This document shows positions 18,030 through 26,164 of a stretch of DNA of 64,000 bases, one piece after another. Every line of letters starts with the position of its first letter. Within the stretch, counting starts at the first letter, position 1. The stretch spans positions 42,107 through 106,106 of the forward strand of contig JBBQWR010000015.1 in the NCBI GenBank assembly GCA_038210495.1. The letters are read 5' to 3'. The stretch is from JBBQWR01 sp038210495. GTDB taxonomy: Bacteria; Planctomycetota; Planctomycetia; Pirellulales; DATAWG01. The position numbers were made by a program, and so were the translations under genes. The notes beneath the pieces are model-generated. The model searched no databases. It was not told where the DNA came from and saw only the letters and a list, made by a program, of their open reading frames with translations.

Positions 18030-20060
18030 ATGAATGAGCCGACTCGCCGCTGGACTTGGCATGCCCTGGCAGGCTTCTTAATTCTCGGCCCGCTAACTTC
18101 GCTGGCGGCCGATCCTGGGCTCGGTTGGCGAGGCGACGGGACGGGAAAGTATCCAAGCGCAACGCCACCGACGACGTGGTCGAGAACAAGCTCGGCCGTC
18201 AAGCCACTGCGGTTTTCGGCTGAGATTCCCTCGGCCGCCGATGCCGGCGCCTCAATGGCGGACGGCGTGATTCGAGACTGGCTTATCCTTGGTCCACTTC
18301 CCTTGGCGCAGGGAGAGGGAAGTGAACGTAGCGCGCTTCCCGACGAGGGCGCCCTGGCGCCGACCGTGGGACAAACGGCCGGGGCGCAGCGATGGCGAAA
18401 GGTAACGCTTGACTCGGCCTATCTGGATTTCACGCGACTGGTCGAGAAGCCAGAAGATGAACATCTCGTTGCCTTTGCCTTCACAAATGTCTATTCACCG
18501 ACGGGGGGGAAATTCCGTCTCAACCTGACGACGGTCGGTCACGCGCGCCTTTGGATCAATGGCAAGCCGCCGGCGGCCATGGGAAAACGCGTGCTCTTCG
18601 ACTTGGTCAAAGGCTGGAATCGGCTGCTGCTGAGAGTTTCGCCCGGCGAGAAGGATTGGTATGCCGTCCCGGTGATTCAAGGACAAGGCGAATGTAAATA
18701 CGAACAGAGCGGCATTGCGTGGCGGGCGTCTCTGCCGGGCGTTGCGCCGGCCTTTTACGGAGGTGGAATGGGAGCGGGAGCGCCAGTGATCGTAGGCGAT
18801 AAAATATATCTTCTCAGCGAGCCGCACGATTTAATCTGCGTCGAAGAGAGGTCCGGTCGCGTGCTATGGATCCGCCGAGCCAGCTATTTCGAGGCAGCCA
18901 CGGACGAGGAGAAAAAGAGTCCGGAATACTTCGACGCTCAAGCCCTGGCGACTAAAATCGACGCTGTCAACGCAGTGTTTGTCTCGGGTACGGCGTCGGC
19001 GCAGCAGCTCGAAGAACGAGGCAAGCTAGAAGCGGGCCTCCGCAAGGCAATGAAACAGATCGACAAAGCAAAATACGCCAACCAGGCCGTTCCCGATGTG
19101 GGTTTCTCCGGATTTACTCCGGTGACGGACGGACATTTCATTTACACGTGGTTCGGCGACGGCGTGAGCGCGTGCTTTTCGCTCGACGGCGAGCGGAAAT
19201 GGATCCACGTCGATCAGCGGTTAGCCATCGAACACGGCTTCTCGTCCTCGCCGATATTGGCCGGCGGAAAATTTATCGTCTTCATGCGCGACTTAATCGC
19301 GATGGATTGCGCCGATGGGAAAGTGGCTTGGGAGACCCCAATCGTGAGCGCCGACGGATTGAACCCCGGCAATTTCATTCACGGCTCTTTAGTCGCGGCG
19401 CGAATCGGCGACACCGAGATCATTCTGTTGGGCAACGGCACGATCGTCCGTGTGTCCGACGGAAAAATACTCTGGCAAGCGGACAGCGATAACCAAGCCG
19501 TTCCTACACCGGTAGTCGATGGCCGGACTGTTTTTCACGTGACTCATGGCAATGCCGACCTAACCATCCGCGAACTTCCCAATCGGCTTGTCGATCCGCT
19601 TAAACTGTCGACTCGGACCATCTCGATCGATCTTTCGTCGTTTCCCAAGCACTATCTGCCCTGGCATCTCTCATCCCCGCTCGTCCATGAGGGACTGGCT
19701 TATATGGTAAATAATGCCGGCGTGCTGACAGTAATCGACATCGCCGATGGAAAGACCATCTATCAGAAGATGCTGGATTTGGACGTATTTCAAGATCACA
19801 ACGAAGGGGCGGCGCGCGGGGTCGGGGCGAGTCCGATCCTCGCCGGCAAGCACATTTACATCCTCGGCAACAGCGGCGCGACGCTCGTCATTGATCCCGG
19901 CCGAACCTATCGACAACTGGCAAAAAACAAGATCGAAAGCATCACGATGCTTGGCCACTGGTCTGAACGACATGAGCGGTTCGTCGCCAATCCGGTCGCT
20001 GACGGCAACCGATTGTATATCCGTGGCGAAGACTGCTTATACGCGATCGGCCCGCCATAG
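18030..20060 (+). CDS. Exported PQQ-like beta-propeller protein
   Basis: 676 residues. ATG 18030 is preferred over TTG 18003; it opens on a signal peptide (WHALAGFLILGPLTSLAADPGLGWRGDGTG). The W-R-G-x-G-x-G phrase after the cleavage site is typical of planctomycete PQQ-propeller proteins. A carbohydrate-binding-like beta domain (WLILGPLPLAQG ... ARLWINGK) occupies residues about 90-230. Propeller blades follow, with repeats such as GDKIYLLSEPHDLICVEERS, DGHFIYTWFGDGVSACFSLD and GKFIVFMRDLIAMDCADGKV. No PQQ-dehydrogenase catalytic residues are evident, so a binding or scaffold role (BamB-like fold) is more likely than enzymatic. It appears monocistronic. Confidence 0.85.
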   Translation: MNEPTRRWTWHALAGFLILGPLTSLAADPGLGWRGDGTGKYPSATPPTTWSRTSSAVKPLRFSAEIPSAADAGASMADGVIRDWLILGPLPLAQGEGSERSALPDEGALAPTVGQTAGAQRWRKVTLDSAYLDFTRLVEKPEDEHLVAFAFTNVYSPTGGKFRLNLTTVGHARLWINGKPPAAMGKRVLFDLVKGWNRLLLRVSPGEKDWYAVPVIQGQGECKYEQSGIAWRASLPGVAPAFYGGGMGAGAPVIVGDKIYLLSEPHDLICVEERSGRVLWIRRASYFEAATDEEKKSPEYFDAQALATKIDAVNAVFVSGTASAQQLEERGKLEAGLRKAMKQIDKAKYANQAVPDVGFSGFTPVTDGHFIYTWFGDGVSACFSLDGERKWIHVDQRLAIEHGFSSSPILAGGKFIVFMRDLIAMDCADGKVAWETPIVSADGLNPGNFIHGSLVAARIGDTEIILLGNGTIVRVSDGKILWQADSDNQAVPTPVVDGRTVFHVTHGNADLTIRELPNRLVDPLKLSTRTISIDLSSFPKHYLPWHLSSPLVHEGLAYMVNNAGVLTVIDIADGKTIYQKMLDLDVFQDHNEGAARGVGASPILAGKHIYILGNSGATLVIDPGRTYRQLAKNKIESITMLGHWSERHERFVANPVADGNRLYIRGEDCLYAIGPP

Positions 20061-20164
20061 TCGCCGCCGTCACGGTAGGCGATGTCGCCAATGGCGCACC
20101 CGCGGTCGGCTAGCTCAGAGATGATGGCATCGATCGCGTGCATCATCGCTCTGTTTACCACCAG
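20061..20164. other. Gap after the propeller gene
   Basis: About 100 bases with no supportable gene. A minus-strand reading (HAIDAIISELADRGCAIGDI) looks protein-like but is short and runs into the end of the propeller gene, so it may be part of the adjoining relic. Confidence 0.3.
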
Positions 20165-20505
20165 CTATTCATTGGCGAACGCGAACCGCCGGGGATGGTC
20201 GTCGCAGCGGCGGTTCACGTCGGTACTGATCCCGGTGTACAGCGAGCCACCGCTGCACCGAATGATTTTCACGAACCAAGCGTGCACATGCCCCGCCAGA
20301 ACCGAGAGGTGCAAAAGCATCGCCCAACGTCGCGTCTCGGCATCAACGTCAATCGCGCTTACCGGCTGGGTGGGCGAGGACGAGGAACCGGCTTGAAATG
20401 AGTCGCCAGCTAGCAAGTTTGTCTTCGCCTGGGAATATTCGTCATCGGTGATCCCACCCGATAGATGAAGCGCCCTTAGTTTTGGAGTTCGTCTGCAAGT
20501 GGCAT
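20165..20505 (-). pseudogene. Frameshifted DUF4870-type gene fused to a GIY-YIG fragment
   Basis: From ATG 20505, with AGGGGAT upstream, the frame reads MPLADELQN and stops. Restoring one A in the run at about 20480-20483 gives MPLADELQKLRALHLSGG, then ITDDEYSQAKTNLLAG, a SHOCT-type segment, followed by ETRRWAMLLHLSVLAGHV, the opening of a DUF4870 membrane domain. The DUF4870 domain then breaks off and the frame runs directly into WFVKIIRCSGGSLYTGISTD and VNRRCDDH, the N-terminal half of a GIY-YIG (UPF0213) endonuclease domain, which stops soon after. This looks like a deletion that joined two genes, plus a separate frameshift. Confidence 0.7.
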
Positions 20506-20664
20506 GTCGCAAATCCCCTGGAAGCGAGTGGTTGGCGATATGCTAATTGGATCGCCGGCGGCGGTCGACAAATTCGCGCGGCGATCGACGTCCGCGGTCT
20601 CAACCGAGTTGTGGTTTCAGGTACGCTTTCTACCGTCAAGTGGACCGTTCGATAGGTTGCCGAT

Positions 20665-22050
20665 TCACACGAGCTCCACGGTTTGTCCCATGTGCGGGAC
20701 AAGCGTCTTCCAGCCGCGAGTCTTCGTGAGCTCCGCGGCCAACGCCGTGGCCGAGGGAAGTTCGCCGTGCGTCAAGTAGGTCTGTCGTGGCGGCGGAAGC
20801 GGCGCGAGCCAACGCAACAGTTCGCTGCGGTCGGCGTGGCCGCTAAGCGCGGGGATCTGAACGACGGCCGCGCGAATCGGCACGTCGCGGCCGAACATTT
20901 TTAGCGTGGTTGCTCCATCGGCCAAATCCCGGCCGCGAGTGCCCTCGGCCATGAAACCGCCGAGCATGATCGTGTTTCGCGAATCGCCGGCCCGCTGTTG
21001 CACGTGATGTAAAATACGGCCGCCGGTGAGCATGCCGGCCGATGAGATAATCACCGCTGGACCGACGACTTGGTTAATCTGCTTCGACTCGGTGACGGTG
21101 CGAGTCAAATGCACGTTGCGGCCATCGAGGGCGCCGTGCGGGCCAGTCAATTCGTCGATCGCGATCTCATGCTCTGATGCGTGCGTGGCGTAGATGTTCG
21201 TGGCATTGACGGCCATCGGACTGTCGAGATAAATCGGCAGTTCCGGCAGCCGCTGTTGCGCAATCAACTCGTTCAGCAAATAGATCAACTGCTGCGACCG
21301 GCCAACGGCAAACGCGGCGACGAGCATCACGCCTCCCCGAGCGATCGCCGCGAGCATCACTTCGCAAAGCTGATCGAGGACACTGCCCGGCGGATGATCG
21401 CGATCGCCGTAGGTGCTTTCGCAAATCAAATAGTCGCAGGCCGGCGGTGGCGTCGGGTCGTGATACAGCGGCGCATGGTAACGACCGACGTCGCCGGAAA
21501 ATAGGATTCGCTGCGGCGGCGTGGCGGCCCGAATTTCCGTTTCGATCATCGCCGCGCCCAGCAGATGGCCGTCTTCGTGGTAGCGCGTCCAAACCGTTCC
21601 CGCCGGATTGAACCAGACGTTGTACGGCACGGGCTTCAGCAGCATCAGCGCATGATCCACGTCCTTGGCGTCGTACAGCGGCAGCGCGGGCGTATGCTTG
21701 GAAAAGCCCTTTTGGTTCGCGTAGTCCGTATCGTCCTCTTGGTTCTTGGCGCAGTCTTGCAGAATTAGCCGGGCCAATTCGACGGTAGCCGGCGTGCAAT
21801 AGACGGGCTTGCAATAGCCGTCGCGCACGAATCGCGGCAGATAACCGACGTGATCCACATGGGCGTGCGTGAGCACGACCGCGTCGACGCTTGAGGGAGC
21901 AAACGGCAGCGGCGCCCAATTCCGCTCGCGCAATTCCTTCAGCCCTTGGAACAGACCGCAGTCGATGAGGACTTTCGTGTCGCCGGCTTCGAGCAGATAT
22001 TTCGAGCCGGTGACGGTTTCGGCGGCGCCGTGAAAGGTGAGGCGATTCAT
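20665..22050 (-). CDS. MBL-fold/beta-CASP RNA-processing hydrolase
   Basis: 461 residues. The metallo-beta-lactamase fold has the zinc-binding HAHVDH (H62, H64, D66, H67), a GHLLGAAMIE motif, FSGDVGR, and the ESTYGDRDHP region. The beta-CASP insertion follows (VMLVAAFAVGRSQQLIYLLN, IYLDSPMAVNATNIY), then the C-terminal ISSAGMLTGGRILHH and ALSGHADRSELLRW. The architecture matches bacterial relatives of CPSF-73/Ysh1, which are RNA endo- or exonucleases in the cytoplasm. All metal ligands seem present. The gene starts just after a G-rich low-complexity tract and has no co-directional neighbour. Confidence 0.93.
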   Translation of the reverse strand: MNRLTFHGAAETVTGSKYLLEAGDTKVLIDCGLFQGLKELRERNWAPLPFAPSSVDAVVLTHAHVDHVGYLPRFVRDGYCKPVYCTPATVELARLILQDCAKNQEDDTDYANQKGFSKHTPALPLYDAKDVDHALMLLKPVPYNVWFNPAGTVWTRYHEDGHLLGAAMIETEIRAATPPQRILFSGDVGRYHAPLYHDPTPPPACDYLICESTYGDRDHPPGSVLDQLCEVMLAAIARGGVMLVAAFAVGRSQQLIYLLNELIAQQRLPELPIYLDSPMAVNATNIYATHASEHEIAIDELTGPHGALDGRNVHLTRTVTESKQINQVVGPAVIISSAGMLTGGRILHHVQQRAGDSRNTIMLGGFMAEGTRGRDLADGATTLKMFGRDVPIRAAVVQIPALSGHADRSELLRWLAPLPPPRQTYLTHGELPSATALAAELTKTRGWKTLVPHMGQTVELV

Positions 22051-22390
22051 GGGGCGGAGGAGGGGCTAGGGGCTGGGGGGCTAGAGACTGGGGGACGAGG
22101 GACTGGGGGACGAGGCAACGAGGAACGAGGAATCCGCCAGTGGGCAGAATGACGCTGACGGCCGTGCTTGCCTTACTCCCGTCTCCCGACTCCCGTCTTC
22201 CGACTACTCTAAACGTATGGGCGACAGACGGCAACGCTGGGCGCCAAGCCTTGAACGGCATTCAACATTCCCCAACCGGATGCGGGTCGGTAGGATATGA
22301 CTGCAAGGCCCGCAGGAACTGCTCGATAACATCGAGCGCGACGACGGCCTTTCGTCCGAGAAAAACATCCAGGAAAGCCAAATTCCAGAC
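22051..22390. repeat. Low-complexity tandem GACTGGGGGACGAG and GTCGGGAGACGGGAG words
   Basis: 22052-22130 is a G/A-rich run with GGGGCTAGGGGCTGG and two copies of GACTGGGGGACGAG. 22177-22206 carries ACTCCCGTCTCCCGACTCCC, the complement of a word that recurs inside imuA (42140-42172). The remaining stretch to 22390 is the upstream region of the divergently oriented rhomboid gene; no ORF there is convincing. Confidence 0.6.
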
Positions 22391-23284
22391 ATGGGCATCT
22401 ACGACCGCAATTATTATCGCGAGGAGCCACGGCGGAGCGGTGGAATCGACAGTTGGTCGGCAGTCACGACGCTGATCGTCGTCAACGTAATCGTCTGGGT
22501 CGTTAATGTTTTCCTCAGCCCCGAGCAATTCGACGCCTGGGGACGACCGATCGGGCATTGGCTCAACAATCATTTGGCCCTCGAGCCGGGACTGTTAGCC
22601 CAGCCCTGGAAAATCTACACGCTGTTGACCTATGGCTTTGCACACGATGAAAACAATTCGATGCATATCCTGTTCAATATGTTCGCGCTGTGGCTTTTCG
22701 GGCGCGATGTCGAGAACATCTACGGCAAAAAAGAGTTTTATCGGCTGTATTTGAGCTTGATCGTCCTGTCGGGTCTCGGCTGGATTGCGGTCGAACGATT
22801 TTTGCACATGCGAAATGTCGCCGCGGACTTGCGGGGCCTCGTTGGCGCCTCGGGGGCGATCACCGGGGTGATGACGATCTATATTTTTCATTACCCCCAT
22901 CGCACGTTTTTGATCTATTTCGTTTTGCCGGTGCCCGCCTGGGTGCTGGGGATTTTCTACGTTTTTATGAATGTCACCGGCGCCATTCAGCATACGGACA
23001 ACGTCGCCTACACGGCTCATCTAGCCGGCGCGGCGTTTGGCTACATCTATTACCGCTACCACTGGAGCCTCGCGTCGCTGCTGCCGTCGGGCAATTGGTT
23101 CAAGAACCTTACGCGGCCGAAGATGCGCGTGTATCGCGACAACGACTCGCCCGGCGAGCAGCCGGGCCTGCAACAGCGCGTCGATCAAATTCTGGCGAAG
23201 ATCACGCGCGAAGGCGAATCGAGCCTCACCGACGATGAACGCAAGACGCTGGAAGAAGCCAGCCGCCGATATCGCGGCCGCTGA
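22391..23284 (+). CDS. Rhomboid-family intramembrane serine protease
   Basis: 297 residues with at least six hydrophobic segments. The catalytic dyad is present: Ser154 in GASGAITG and His210 in AHLAGAAFGYIYYR. The oxyanion-hole HxxxN is MHILFNMFALWLFG (H92, N96). A long loop with a cytoplasmic or extracytoplasmic N-terminal extension (MGIYDRNYYREEPRRSGG) precedes TM1. The 70-residue C-terminal tail is helical and charged (QQRVDQILAKITREGESSLT), a layout common in planctomycete rhomboids. Rhomboids cleave TM substrates in the bilayer; the substrate is unknown. It seems monocistronic. Confidence 0.94.
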   Translation: MGIYDRNYYREEPRRSGGIDSWSAVTTLIVVNVIVWVVNVFLSPEQFDAWGRPIGHWLNNHLALEPGLLAQPWKIYTLLTYGFAHDENNSMHILFNMFALWLFGRDVENIYGKKEFYRLYLSLIVLSGLGWIAVERFLHMRNVAADLRGLVGASGAITGVMTIYIFHYPHRTFLIYFVLPVPAWVLGIFYVFMNVTGAIQHTDNVAYTAHLAGAAFGYIYYRYHWSLASLLPSGNWFKNLTRPKMRVYRDNDSPGEQPGLQQRVDQILAKITREGESSLTDDERKTLEEASRRYRGR

Positions 23285-23570
23285 GAGCGGCATTTATCGG
23301 TGAATGAAACGTGCGCACCCTATTTAAAGCCATCGCGGTGGATTATTGCAGGAAGCGCGTAATACGTTGCCAAGCCCGTGGCCGAAATCGCGAAGACTCT
23401 ATTTCAGCAGACGGATCGCTATGGAGGGCTATTTCGCGCACTGCGCCCTATTCAAAGGAGAACCACCAGCCGTCTTGCCCTGATAGGAGAGCATTCCTAT
23501 GATGATTCATACAAGCGTTTGAAACGATCGTTCATCCGCAAACCGCGAGGTGGATCTTGGCGGCTGATTC
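23285..23570. other. Upstream region of the TetR operon
   Basis: About 285 bases. It should hold the promoter and any operator for the TetR/ABC operon. I see no clear inverted repeat. A 72-codon ORF (23378-23596) lacks a ribosome-binding site and is rejected. Confidence 0.3.
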
Positions 23571-24182
23571 ATGGAAACAAAATCACGGTTAATTGATGTA
23601 GCCGGCCAGATTTTTGGCGAGAAGGGCTATGAAGCGGCCACGGTGCGCGAGATTTGCCAATTGGCGGAGGCCAATCTCGCGGCGGTCAACTACTATTTTG
23701 GCGACAAGCGGCGGCTATACATCGAGAGCGTGAAGCAGGCCTGCGTCGCTCGGGGCGAAGAAGTTCCGCTGCCTCCTTGGACCGCGAGCACACCGCCGGA
23801 GACACGCCTTCGAGAGTTCATCGAGACGATGATCGCGCGCATGGTCGACTATCCTGGCCCGATTTGGCATCTGCAATTGACGATGCGCGAAATGTCCGAG
23901 CCGACCGAGGCCTGCGGCGAGCTTGTCCGCGATTTCATTCGCCCGCATTTTCTCCTGCTCACCGAGATCCTGAGCCACCTGATGCCGTCGGATACGACGC
24001 CGGTCGATTTGCGTTTGGCGGCGTTCAGCGTGATGGGGCAGATTCTTTATCATCGGCTCGCGCGGCCCGTCATCTTGGCGCTTGTCGGTGCGAAGGAAAT
24101 GGAAACATACACCGGCGGTCGGCTGGCTCGGCATATTGCCGATTTTAGCTTGGCGGCCCTAGCCAGCGGCGCTCACGCATGA
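23571..24182 (+). CDS. TetR/AcrR-family regulator (CerR-type C-terminus)
   Basis: 203 residues. The N-terminal helix-turn-helix is canonical: LIDVAGQIFGEKGYEAATVR, then EICQLAEANLAAVNYYFGDK with the Y-Y-F motif after the recognition helix. The C-terminal ligand domain resembles DUF1956/CerR (MREMSEPTEACGELVRDFIR). Its stop overlaps the ATG of the ABC permease by four bases (ATGA), so the regulator is the first gene of the transporter operon and likely controls it in response to an exported compound. Autoregulation is inferred from the arrangement. Confidence 0.92.
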   Translation: METKSRLIDVAGQIFGEKGYEAATVREICQLAEANLAAVNYYFGDKRRLYIESVKQACVARGEEVPLPPWTASTPPETRLREFIETMIARMVDYPGPIWHLQLTMREMSEPTEACGELVRDFIRPHFLLLTEILSHLMPSDTTPVDLRLAAFSVMGQILYHRLARPVILALVGAKEMETYTGGRLARHIADFSLAALASGAHA

Positions 24183-25312
24183 TCTGGATCGCCTGGAAAA
24201 TGCTGATCGGCAATCGGGGCAAATACCTGGGCATCGTGCTGGGGATCGCCTTCGCGTCGCTGCTCATCGCGCAACAGGGGTCGATCTTCTGCGGTTTGAT
24301 GCTGCTCACGACCAGCCAGATTCAGGATGTCAAAGGCGCCGACATTTGGGTCATGGATCGCAACGTGCAATTCATCGACGACATCAAGCCCTTGTCGGAG
24401 GACGACCTGTATCGAGTTCGTGGCGTGTCGGCCGTGGATTGGGCCGTGAGATTCTACAAAGGCCTAGCCCGAGCGCGGTTGGAAAATGGCAATTTTCAGC
24501 AGGTCATCATGCTGGGCCTCGACGACGGCACGCTGGTCGGCGCGCCGACCGAGATGGTCGCCGGCAAGCTCGAAGACCTGTTTCAGCCCGATGCGTTGAT
24601 CGTGGATGAAAACGGCTACCATCAATTATGGCCCCAGCAGCCGATTAAAATCGGTCAAGTGTTCGAGATGAACGACCGCCGGGGCGTGATCGTGGGCGTC
24701 TGCAAAGCGTCGCGGACGTTCCAAACGTTCCCGATCGTCTACGCGCGGTACAGTCTCGCGACGTTGTACGCCCCGATGGAACGCAAGGTCATGTCGTTCG
24801 TGTTGGCGCAGGGGAAGCCCGGCGTGCCGGCGGAATTCGCGTGTCAGGCGATTACGAAGCAGACCGGCCTGTTGGCGCTGACCCGCGAGCAGTTCATGTG
24901 GAAGACGATCATGTACTACATGAACAACACGGGCATTCCGGTTAACTTTGGGATCACGGTGATGCTCGGTTTCATTGTGGGGACTGCGATCGCCGGCCAG
25001 ACATTTTATCTGTTCACTGTGGAGAATATCAAACAGTTCGGCGCCCTCAAGGCGATGGGGACGAGCAACCCGCGGATCGTCGGCATGGTGCTGTTCCAGG
25101 CGTTGCAGGTCGGCGTGATTGGGTATTGCCTGGGCATCGGCGCCGCGGCGACATTCGGGGCGATGACCAAAAGCGCGTCGAAGCTGGCGTTCTACATGCC
25201 CTGGTGGATTTTGCTCGTCACCGGCGGAGCGGTGCTCGTGATGATTTTTCTGTCGAGCTTGTTGAGCATACGCAAGGTGCTGGTGGTCGAACCGGCGATC
25301 GTCTTCAAATAA
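24179..25312 (+). CDS. ABC transporter permease, FtsX/DevC type
   Basis: 377 residues. One N-terminal TM (YLGIVLGIAFASLLIAQQGS) is followed by a roughly 200-residue periplasmic domain of MacB/DevC type (ADIWVMDRNVQFIDDIKPLS). Three C-terminal TMs then follow (GFIVGTAIAGQTFYLFTVE, GVIGYCLGIGAAATFGAM, WWILLVTGGAVLVMIFLSSL), the standard FtsX architecture. The protein works with the ATPase encoded 11 bases downstream. DevBCA-type systems also need a HlyD-like adaptor, which is not in this operon. Start ATG 24179 overlaps the regulator stop, implying coupled translation. Confidence 0.92.
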   Translation: MIWIAWKMLIGNRGKYLGIVLGIAFASLLIAQQGSIFCGLMLLTTSQIQDVKGADIWVMDRNVQFIDDIKPLSEDDLYRVRGVSAVDWAVRFYKGLARARLENGNFQQVIMLGLDDGTLVGAPTEMVAGKLEDLFQPDALIVDENGYHQLWPQQPIKIGQVFEMNDRRGVIVGVCKASRTFQTFPIVYARYSLATLYAPMERKVMSFVLAQGKPGVPAEFACQAITKQTGLLALTREQFMWKTIMYYMNNTGIPVNFGITVMLGFIVGTAIAGQTFYLFTVENIKQFGALKAMGTSNPRIVGMVLFQALQVGVIGYCLGIGAAATFGAMTKSASKLAFYMPWWILLVTGGAVLVMIFLSSLLSIRKVLVVEPAIVFK

Positions 25313-25323
25313 CCGCTCGTTAT

Positions 25324-26058
25324 ATGACGCCTGCCCCAGCTACACTCGATCGAACGAAAATTGACGCCGCGCAAGCGGCCGTCAGTTGTCGCGGCGTCGT
25401 TAAGGAATTTGGCGGCGGTCATACGCTGGTCACCGCGCTGCGCGGCGTCGATCTCGACGTGCCGTTCGGCGAGATGACGCTGCTGGTCGGACCGAGCGGC
25501 TGCGGAAAGACGACATTGCTATCGGTCATCGCCGGCATCTTGGATCCGACTCGTGGCGAAGTGCATGTGTTGGGCGTCGATGTGCCGCGACTGTCGGGCG
25601 GCCGCAAAGTCGCGTTCCGGGGTAAAAATATCGGGTTCGTGTTTCAGCAGTACAATCTGCTCCCCGCCCTGACGGCCGCGGAAAATGTCGCCGTGCCGCT
25701 GATGATCGGCGGAGTCTCTCGGAATGCGGCCGTGGCCAAAGCCCTCACGCTGCTGCCCAAAGTCGGGCTCGCGAACCGAATGAATTCGTTGCCCTCGCAG
25801 TTGTCCGGCGGCGAGCAGCAGCGGGTGGCTATCGCTCGGGCGCTGATTCACGAGCCGAGGTTCTTGGTCTGCGACGAACCGACTGCGGCCCTCGATGCCG
25901 AAAACGGGCACAAGATACTGGAGTTGATGCACGAAGTGGCCGTATCGCCGACGCGGGCGGTGGTGATCGTCACGCACGATAATCGCATTTTTTCTTTCGG
26001 TGATCGCATTGCCACGATGGAGGACGGCCGCATTGTCAACGTCGAGTCCAAAAAGTAG
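25324..26058 (+). CDS. ABC transporter ATP-binding protein, MacB/LolD/DevA type
   Basis: 244 residues from ATG 25324. Longer upstream starts overlap the permease and are rejected. Walker A is GPSGCGKTT, the Q-loop is in FVFQQYNLLP, the signature is LSGGEQQRVAIARAL, Walker B is FLVCDEPTAALD, and the switch His is VTHDNRI. It powers the FtsX-type permease upstream. Motif order and length fit the LolD/MacB ATPase subfamily. The small spacing and shared direction place it as the last gene of the TetR-permease-ATPase operon. Confidence 0.95.
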   Translation: MTPAPATLDRTKIDAAQAAVSCRGVVKEFGGGHTLVTALRGVDLDVPFGEMTLLVGPSGCGKTTLLSVIAGILDPTRGEVHVLGVDVPRLSGGRKVAFRGKNIGFVFQQYNLLPALTAAENVAVPLMIGGVSRNAAVAKALTLLPKVGLANRMNSLPSQLSGGEQQRVAIARALIHEPRFLVCDEPTAALDAENGHKILELMHEVAVSPTRAVVIVTHDNRIFSFGDRIATMEDGRIVNVESKK

Positions 26059-26164
26059 CGGTCGCGTAAATTATCGCCTTGCCGAAACAACAACCGACCA
26101 AGCGATATAATGAATCGTGGGCGCCACTGGCCGAGGGTTTCTTAAATCGCAAGGGATTATCGCA

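Noticed and set aside
21167..22261. 364-codon minus-strand ORF
   Set aside because: It overlaps the MBL/beta-CASP gene in another frame and begins in low-complexity DNA; the product has no family features.
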